Source: Pseudomonas sp. ATCC PTA-122608
GTDB taxonomy: Bacteria > Pseudomonadota > Gammaproteobacteria > Pseudomonadales > Pseudomonadaceae
Assembly: GCF_001952855.1 (NCBI RefSeq)
Contig: NZ_LPNO01000046.1
Span: 10,847 to 74,846 of the forward strand
Direction: 5' to 3'
DNA length: 64,000 nt
Position numbers and translations under genes: made by a program. The first letter of the stretch is position 1. The number at the start of each line of letters is the position of its first letter. Under the pieces are notes generated by a model. It saw only the letters and a list, made by a program, of their open reading frames with translations. It was not told the origin of the DNA and searched no databases. Positions 58,932 to 64,000 of the stretch are shown in pieces.

Positions 58932-60623
58932 ATGGAAGAGAAATACCGCAGGGCCGTGGATGCAGCCGCCATTTTCTCCGAGACTGACCTGGCGGGCTGC
59001 ATCACTTACGTCAATGACCAGTTCTGCGGCATGTCCGGCTACGGGCGTGACGAGTTACTGGGGCAAAACCACCGGATCCTGAGTTCTGGCCTGCACCCTG
59101 CCGCATTCTTCCAGGGCATGTGGCAGGCCATCAGCGAAGGCCGGGTATGGCGTGGGGAAATCTGCAACCGGGCCAAGGATGGAACCCTGTATTGGGTGGA
59201 CAGCACCATGGTGCCACTGGTCGATGAAAAGACCGGGCGGGTACAGAAGTACGTGTCGATCCGCTTCGATGTGAGCGAAAAACGCCAGTTGTTGCACACC
59301 CTGCAATGGCGGGTAGGCCACGACGTGCTGACCGGCTTGCCCAACCGTGCCTATCTGTCCGAGCTGCTCAACCAGTCCCTGGAGTTCTCCCGCAGCGAAA
59401 ACATTCCGCTGGCGCTGTGCATGCTCGATCTGGATGGCTTCAAGGCGGTCAACGATGGCTACGGGCATGCCTGTGGCGATCTGTTGTTGGTGGAGGTGGC
59501 CACGCGGCTGCGGGAGATTATTCGCGGCGAAGATGTGGTCGCCCGGTTGGCGGGTGATGAGTTTGTGCTGATCCTGCGTTACGTGCGCGATATCGACGAG
59601 CTTAACGCCGCCTTGCTGCGCATCCTCAAGGCGATTTCCGAGCCTTACTCGATCCAGGGGGCCGAGCTGAACGTGTTCGCCAGCATTGGCGTCACCCTGT
59701 TCCCCTTGGATGACGAAGACGCCGACACCTTGCTCCGTCATGCGGACCAGGCGATGTATGTGGCCAAGCAGAGCGGGCGCAACCGTTACCAGTTGTTTGA
59801 TGTTTCCCTGGAGCAGGAGGTGAAAGCCAGTCACCAAACCGTAGAGCAGATTCGCCAGGCGTTGGCGGCGGGCCAGTTGTGCCTGCATTACCAGCCCAAG
59901 GTCAATCTGCGCTGCGGCACGGTGGTGGGGTTCGAGGCGTTGTTACGCTGGCAGCACCCCGAGCGCGGGTTGGTGACGCCGGGGGATTTCCTGCCGCTTA
60001 TCGAGCAGACCGACCTGATTGTCGACATCGGCGAATGGGTGATCGACCAGGTGTTGGGGCAGATGCACCGCTGGCAGGTGCATGGGCACTGGTGGTCGGT
60101 GAGCGTGAATATCGCGGCGCGGCATTTCCAGCGCGAGGATTTTGTCGAGCGGCTGCAGGATTTACTGGCGCAGTACCCGCAGGTGGAGCCGCACCGGCTG
60201 GACCTGGAAATCGCCGAGTCGGTGGCCATCGACAATATCCAGCGCGTCACCCAGCACCTGCAAGCCTGCCAGGCCCTGGGCGTGCAGTTCTCCCTGGATG
60301 ATTTTGGCACTGGCTATTCTTCCCTGAGTTACCTCAAGCGCCTGCCGACCCAGACCATCAAGATCGACAAGTCATTTGTGCGCGACATCCTGCACGACAA
60401 AGACGACCTGGCGCTGACCAAGGCGGTGATCGGCCTGGCGCGGGCGTTTGGTCGCGAAGTGATTGCCGAAGGTCTGGAAACCCTGGAGCACGGGCAGCTA
60501 TTGATGCGCATGGGCTGCGAAGTGGCCCAGGGCTATTTCATCGCCCGGCCGATGCCGGCGGGGGACGTGCCGGGGTGGGTTGAAGGGTTCAGGCCGCCGG
60601 CGCAGTGGCAAAAGCTTGAGTGA
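58932..60623 (+). CDS. PAS-GGDEF-EAL protein, probable c-di-GMP phosphodiesterase
   Basis: A 563-residue cytoplasmic protein. The PAS domain (residues ~5-115) is strikingly like that of Aer in its start (MEEKYRRAVDAAAIFSETD, GCITYVNDQF). A GGDEF domain follows (~130-290) with a variant active site RLAGDEF. The EAL domain (~310-555) is intact: FEALLRWQHP, DDFGTGYSSLSYLKRLP, IDKSFV and EGLET. Phosphodiesterase activity is likely and cyclase activity uncertain. It begins 18 bases after aer, so both are probably one unit linking redox sensing to taxis and c-di-GMP. Confidence 0.9.
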   Translation: MEEKYRRAVDAAAIFSETDLAGCITYVNDQFCGMSGYGRDELLGQNHRILSSGLHPAAFFQGMWQAISEGRVWRGEICNRAKDGTLYWVDSTMVPLVDEKTGRVQKYVSIRFDVSEKRQLLHTLQWRVGHDVLTGLPNRAYLSELLNQSLEFSRSENIPLALCMLDLDGFKAVNDGYGHACGDLLLVEVATRLREIIRGEDVVARLAGDEFVLILRYVRDIDELNAALLRILKAISEPYSIQGAELNVFASIGVTLFPLDDEDADTLLRHADQAMYVAKQSGRNRYQLFDVSLEQEVKASHQTVEQIRQALAAGQLCLHYQPKVNLRCGTVVGFEALLRWQHPERGLVTPGDFLPLIEQTDLIVDIGEWVIDQVLGQMHRWQVHGHWWSVSVNIAARHFQREDFVERLQDLLAQYPQVEPHRLDLEIAESVAIDNIQRVTQHLQACQALGVQFSLDDFGTGYSSLSYLKRLPTQTIKIDKSFVRDILHDKDDLALTKAVIGLARAFGREVIAEGLETLEHGQLLMRMGCEVAQGYFIARPMPAGDVPGWVEGFRPPAQWQKLE

Positions 60624-61453
60624 TATTTGTGGCGAGGGAGCTTGCTCCCGCTGGGCTGCGTAGCGGCCCCAAGATCTTTGGGAGCGCTGCGCACTCCAGC
60701 GGGAGCAGGGGAGGGCGCGCTGTTCCCGGTATAGAGATTGATGATTTCATCAATCTCACCGGACATTTTCATTCGCAACAACGTGCGCAGAATCTGCTGG
60801 ACCGGCACCAGCGGGTCGTTGCGCACATAGCAACCGAGGCTTTGCTCCTCAATCACGGCCACCGTGTGCAGGCGCTGTGTGGGCGGTAACTGCTGATTGA
60901 AGCGGTCGAGAATCCATTCGTTGCTCACCGCGTACTTGAAGCGTCCGGCCACCAGCTTTTGCAGCACTTGCTCTTCACTGCGGCTGTCGTCGCGGCTGAG
61001 CTGACCGCTGGCGAAGCGTGCCTCCAGGGTCGGGTAGCTATAGCCGAGTACCGTGCCGATGTGTTGCGGCGCCAGTCTGTCCAGTACCACCGAAGGCGGC
61101 GGCACGTGCGCCGTGACCAGCACATTGCGCTGCACCAGCAGCGGGATGCTCCAGGTGTAGTCACCCGACAGGTTGTTCAGCCACGCCGGCGTCACGTAGC
61201 AGCGCACATCAACGTCGCCACGCTCCATGGCGGTGTCGATGCGCGCCCGGGGGAGTACATGGAATTTCGCGGGGCGGCCGACCTGGGTGGCCAGGCTCAA
61301 CATCAGGTCATACAAAATCCCTTGGGTCGGCTGGCCTTGGTCGAGTTGCACCATGGGCATGGTCCAGCTGTCGGAAATCGAGAAACGCAGAGGTGCGGGC
61401 TCCGCCACGCTGACCGTGGCAATCATCCACAAGGCGCCCAGGACTGCGCGCAT
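60533..61453 (-). CDS. Periplasmic amino-acid-type solute-binding protein (3' end altered by a REP)
   Basis: A reading of 306 codons. It has a signal peptide (VLGALWMIATVSVA) and an SBP_bac_3-like domain to about residue 240 (FSISDSWTMPMV, GILYDLMLSLATQVG, GDVDVRCYVTPAWL, YAVSNEWILDRFN). The natural fold seems to end near EIDEIINLYTGN. From there the frame continues through the REP doublet and antisense to the end of the EAL gene, adding some 60 Pro/Ser/Cys-rich residues. Either the tail is real junk or the original stop was lost to the REP. Ligand unknown; no transporter genes adjoin. Confidence 0.75.
   Translation of the reverse strand: MRAVLGALWMIATVSVAEPAPLRFSISDSWTMPMVQLDQGQPTQGILYDLMLSLATQVGRPAKFHVLPRARIDTAMERGDVDVRCYVTPAWLNNLSGDYTWSIPLLVQRNVLVTAHVPPPSVVLDRLAPQHIGTVLGYSYPTLEARFASGQLSRDDSRSEEQVLQKLVAGRFKYAVSNEWILDRFNQQLPPTQRLHTVAVIEEQSLGCYVRNDPLVPVQQILRTLLRMKMSGEIDEIINLYTGNSAPSPAPAGVRSAPKDLGAATQPSGSKLPRHKYHSSFCHCAGGLNPSTHPGTSPAGIGRAMK
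60629..60712. repeat. REP doublet of the GTGGCGAGGGAGC type
   Basis: GTGGCGAGGGAGCTTGCTCCCGCTGGG and a diverged inverted partner (CCAGCGGGAGCAGGGG) flank about 35 bases. It lies in the 3' portion of the convergent solute-binding protein gene and follows the EAL gene stop by five bases. Confidence 0.8.
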
Positions 61454-61586
61454 AAACTCTCCGGGTTCAGCCTTTTACGGGCTTGGTTAGACCAGCTTAG
61501 TCAGATTAGACGAGCGTGCCGGATGCAATTTCCCCCTTGCTCCGCTAGCATTACCCGCTTCCGCTTCCCAGTTGCGACGGTTTTCG

Positions 61587-63647
61587 ATGAGTTATCAGGT
61601 TCTTGCACGTAAATGGCGTCCGCGCTCGTTCCGCGAAATGGTCGGCCAGACCCATGTGCTCAAGGCTCTGATCAATGCCTTGGACAGCCAGCGGCTGCAC
61701 CACGCCTACCTGTTCACCGGTACCCGCGGTGTGGGCAAGACCACCATTGCGCGCATCATCGCCAAGTGCCTGAACTGTGAAACCGGCATCACCTCGACGC
61801 CGTGCGGTACGTGCTCGGTGTGCCGGGAGATCGACGAAGGGCGCTTTGTCGACCTGATCGAGATCGACGCCGCGAGCCGCACCAAGGTCGAAGACACCCG
61901 CGAACTGCTCGACAACGTGCAGTACGCGCCCAGCCGTGGCCGCTTCAAGGTCTACCTGATCGACGAAGTGCACATGCTGTCCAGCCACTCTTTCAACGCC
62001 TTGTTGAAAACCCTGGAAGAGCCGCCGCCCTACGTCAAATTCATCCTGGCCACCACCGACCCGCAGAAACTTCCTGCAACGATTCTGTCGCGGTGCCTGC
62101 AGTTCTCCCTGAAAAACATGACCCCGGAGCGCGTGGTCGAGCATTTGACCCACGTGCTGGGTGTCGAGAACGTGCCGTTCGAAGACGACGCCCTGTGGTT
62201 GCTGGGCCGCGCCGCCGACGGCTCGATGCGCGACGCCATGAGCCTCACCGACCAGGCCATCGCCTTCGGTGAAGGCAAGGTTATGGCCGCCGACGTGCGG
62301 GCGATGCTCGGCACCCTCGACCACGGCCAGGTGTTCGGTGTGCTGCATGCACTGATCGAAGGCGACGCCAAGGCGTTGCTCGAAGCCGTGCGCCACCTGT
62401 CCGAGCAAGGCCCGGACTGGAATGGCGTGCTCTCGGAGATTCTCAACGTGCTGCACCGCGTCGCCATCGCCCAGGCCCTGCCTGAAGGCGTCGACAACGG
62501 CCACGGCGACCGCGACCGTGTGTTGGCCCTGGCCCAGGCGTTGCCGGCCGAAGATGTGCAGTTCTACTACCAGATGGGCCTGATTGGCCGACGTGACTTG
62601 CCGTTGGCCCCCGACCCGCGTGGCGGCTTTGAAATGGTCCTGCTGCGGATGCTGGCCTTCAGGCCCGCGGACACGGCGGATGCACCGAGACAGCCGCTAA
62701 AGCCAGTGGGGATCAGCCAGGCCACAGTTGATTCCGCCAAACCAGTGGCTGGCCCGGCTGTTGTCGCGCCAGTGGTTGCGCCGCCTGTGCCTGTTGCTCC
62801 GGCGCCGGCCCCGGTTGTTGCCGAGCCTGTGGCGCCTGTGGTCGTGCCTGAGCCGGTGGTCGAGCCTGCGCCCGTGCCTGAAGTCGACCTGCCGTGGAAT
62901 GACCCGGTAGAAGCCGAGGTCGAGCTGCAGCCTGCCGTCGAGCCGGTGCTGGAAACGGCCGCCGAGCAGCCCGAACTTACGCCGATGCCGTCGCCGACCC
63001 CGGACAGCGTGGTGCCAGATGCTCCGGAATGGGCTTCGGCCCCGGTGCCGGTGCCGGAGCCGACCGTCGCGCAAGTGGACGCCGCCACCCCGGGCACCGA
63101 CCTCGACGACGAGCCGCCGCTGGACGAAGACTACATTGAGCCGGACATCGATTCGGCTTACAGCTACCTGGACGACCTGGCCAGCGAACACACCGCCGAG
63201 CCTGCCCCGGAGCCTGAACCTGAACCCGCAGCAATGCCGGCCACCGGCCTGGCGTTGCAATGGCTGGAGCTGTTCCCGAAACTGCCAATCTCGGGCATGA
63301 CCGGCAGCATCGCCGCCAACTGCACGCTGATTGCCGTGGATGGCGACCATTGGCTGTTGCACCTGGACCCGGCCCACAGCGCCCTGTTCAACGCGACCCA
63401 GCAGCGCCGGCTCAACGATGCCCTGAACCAGTTCCACGGCCGCACGCTGACCATCAGCATCGAGCTGATCAAGCCCGAACAGGAAACCCCGGCCCAGGCT
63501 GCGTCCCGCCGCCGGGTCAACCGCCAGCGCGAAGCTGAAGAGTCGATCCAGGGTGATCCGCTCATCCAGCAGATGATGCAGCAGTTTGGCGCGGTGGTGC
63601 GTCACGATACTATTGAACCTGTAGAAGCCCCGGTTCAGGCGTCATAA
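61587..63647 (+). CDS. dnaX: DNA polymerase III subunits gamma/tau
   Basis: A 686-residue clamp-loader ATPase: P-loop GTRGVGKTT (residues 45-53), four-Cys zinc module (CLNCETG...CGTCSVC), DExx LIDEVHML and SRC sensor. A long Pro/Ala/Glu linker (residues ~365-545) leads to the tau C-terminal domain that binds the polymerase and DnaB. I did not see an A6G-type slippery site like that of E. coli at the domain III border, so a gamma form is not predicted. The ATG at 61587 gives MSYQVLARKWRP. Confidence 0.95.
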   Translation: MSYQVLARKWRPRSFREMVGQTHVLKALINALDSQRLHHAYLFTGTRGVGKTTIARIIAKCLNCETGITSTPCGTCSVCREIDEGRFVDLIEIDAASRTKVEDTRELLDNVQYAPSRGRFKVYLIDEVHMLSSHSFNALLKTLEEPPPYVKFILATTDPQKLPATILSRCLQFSLKNMTPERVVEHLTHVLGVENVPFEDDALWLLGRAADGSMRDAMSLTDQAIAFGEGKVMAADVRAMLGTLDHGQVFGVLHALIEGDAKALLEAVRHLSEQGPDWNGVLSEILNVLHRVAIAQALPEGVDNGHGDRDRVLALAQALPAEDVQFYYQMGLIGRRDLPLAPDPRGGFEMVLLRMLAFRPADTADAPRQPLKPVGISQATVDSAKPVAGPAVVAPVVAPPVPVAPAPAPVVAEPVAPVVVPEPVVEPAPVPEVDLPWNDPVEAEVELQPAVEPVLETAAEQPELTPMPSPTPDSVVPDAPEWASAPVPVPEPTVAQVDAATPGTDLDDEPPLDEDYIEPDIDSAYSYLDDLASEHTAEPAPEPEPEPAAMPATGLALQWLELFPKLPISGMTGSIAANCTLIAVDGDHWLLHLDPAHSALFNATQQRRLNDALNQFHGRTLTISIELIKPEQETPAQAASRRRVNRQREAEESIQGDPLIQQMMQQFGAVVRHDTIEPVEAPVQAS

Positions 63648-63690
63648 GCCGGGGCCAATAATTGATCCACGTACTTTTGAGGTGATTCCC

Positions 63691-64000
63691 ATGATGAAAG
63701 GTGGCATGGCCGGCCTGATGAAGCAGGCGCAGCAGATGCAGGAAAAGATGGCCAAGATGCAGGAAGAACTGGCCAACGCCGAAGTCACCGGTAAAGCCGG
63801 TGGCGATATGGTCAGTGTGGTGATGACCGGTCGTCACGACATCAAGCGCGTGAGCATCGACCCAAGCGTATTGCCGGGCGTGGGCGAAGACGACCTAGAA
63901 ATGCTCGAGGCGCTGTTTGCCGCGGCCGTCAACGACGCCGTGCGCAAGATTGAAGCCAACAGCCAGGACAAAATGTCCGGCGTGACCGCTGGCATGCAAC
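63691..64000 (+). CDS. ybaB: YbaB/EbfC nucleoid-associated protein (partial, 3' end outside window)
   Basis: The first 103 codons of a small DNA-binding protein: a methionine/glutamine-rich first helix (GGMAGLMKQAQQMQEKMAKM) followed by the conserved beta region (GDMVSVVMTGRHDIKRVSID). GAGGTGA lies before the ATG. It follows dnaX by 43 bases, the usual dnaX-ybaB-recR order. Only a few residues should be missing. Confidence 0.94.
   Translation, partial: MMKGGMAGLMKQAQQMQEKMAKMQEELANAEVTGKAGGDMVSVVMTGRHDIKRVSIDPSVLPGVGEDDLEMLEALFAAAVNDAVRKIEANSQDKMSGVTAGMQ

Noticed and set aside
1..64000. CRISPR arrays, tRNA/rRNA genes, insertion sequences, integrases
   Set aside because: No regularly spaced direct repeats, no cloverleaf or rRNA signatures, and no transposase or integrase motifs were seen on either strand.

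Overview
The window is chromosomal DNA of a Pseudomonas of the fluorescens group. The evidence is high GC, dense bacterial gene packing, REP/REPIN palindromes of the kind common in P. fluorescens, and three gene blocks whose order I recognise from Pseudomonas genomes: ppsR/ppsA-cmaX-crfX-cmpX-sigX-oprF-cobA-nitrate assimilation; pyrD-rmf-rlmKL-dacB-yggL; and guaD-xdh-gntR-smc-zipA-ligA-ffs-dnaX-ybaB. No tRNA, rRNA, CRISPR array, insertion sequence or prophage was seen.

Region 1 (1-9.2 kb): the PEP synthase regulator ppsR (cut by the window edge) diverges from ppsA. An alpha/beta hydrolase and rraA follow, then the envelope module cmaX-crfX-cmpX-sigX-oprF, closed by a bidirectional terminator.

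Region 2 (9.2-21.6 kb) is a nitrate assimilation locus read on the minus strand in three units: nasS-nasT; a nitrate transporter with a PP2C phosphatase/protein kinase fusion; and nirB-nirD-nitrate reductase-cobA. The upstream region of each unit has the same layout: a sigma-54 -24/-12 promoter, two hairpins with hexanucleotide AnnGnn loops (the RNA target of ANTAR proteins such as NasT), and an intrinsic terminator ahead of the first gene. This implies dual control by nitrogen status (sigma-54, presumably NtrC) and by nitrate/nitrite (NasS-NasT antitermination), including feedback on nasST itself. A ~0.86 kb nested inverted repeat lies between the transporter promoter and nasT.

Region 3 (21.6-24.1 kb) holds an orphan trio: a type III secretion SctC-type secretin, a HilA-like winged-helix protein and an IagB-like lytic transglycosylase. 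It sits at a junction between two conserved blocks. Region 4 (24.2-33 kb) is core: pyrD, rmf, rlmKL, a membrane diguanylate cyclase, dacB and yggL.

Region 5 (33-42.5 kb) covers benzoate transport (benE) and purine catabolism: xdhA-xdhB-xdhC-guaD on the minus strand, bracketed by two GntR regulators. Two TGAC-N6-GTCA palindromes upstream of xdhA are candidate operators. Region 6 (42.5-51.2 kb) is housekeeping: smc, zipA, ligA, a zinc-metallopeptidase-like protein and the 4.5S RNA.

Region 7 (51.2-61.5 kb), between ffs and dnaX, looks accessory. It holds a cytoplasmic-type muramidase followed by an exported SH3-like protein (possible effector/immunity pair), a DUF2167 protein, LysR/EamA, a VOC protein, an XRE regulator, the aerotaxis receptor Aer with an adjacent PAS-GGDEF-EAL protein, and a periplasmic solute-binding protein whose 3' end runs through a REP. 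The window ends with dnaX and a partial ybaB. All family assignments come from reading translated sequence and motifs; no database search was run.
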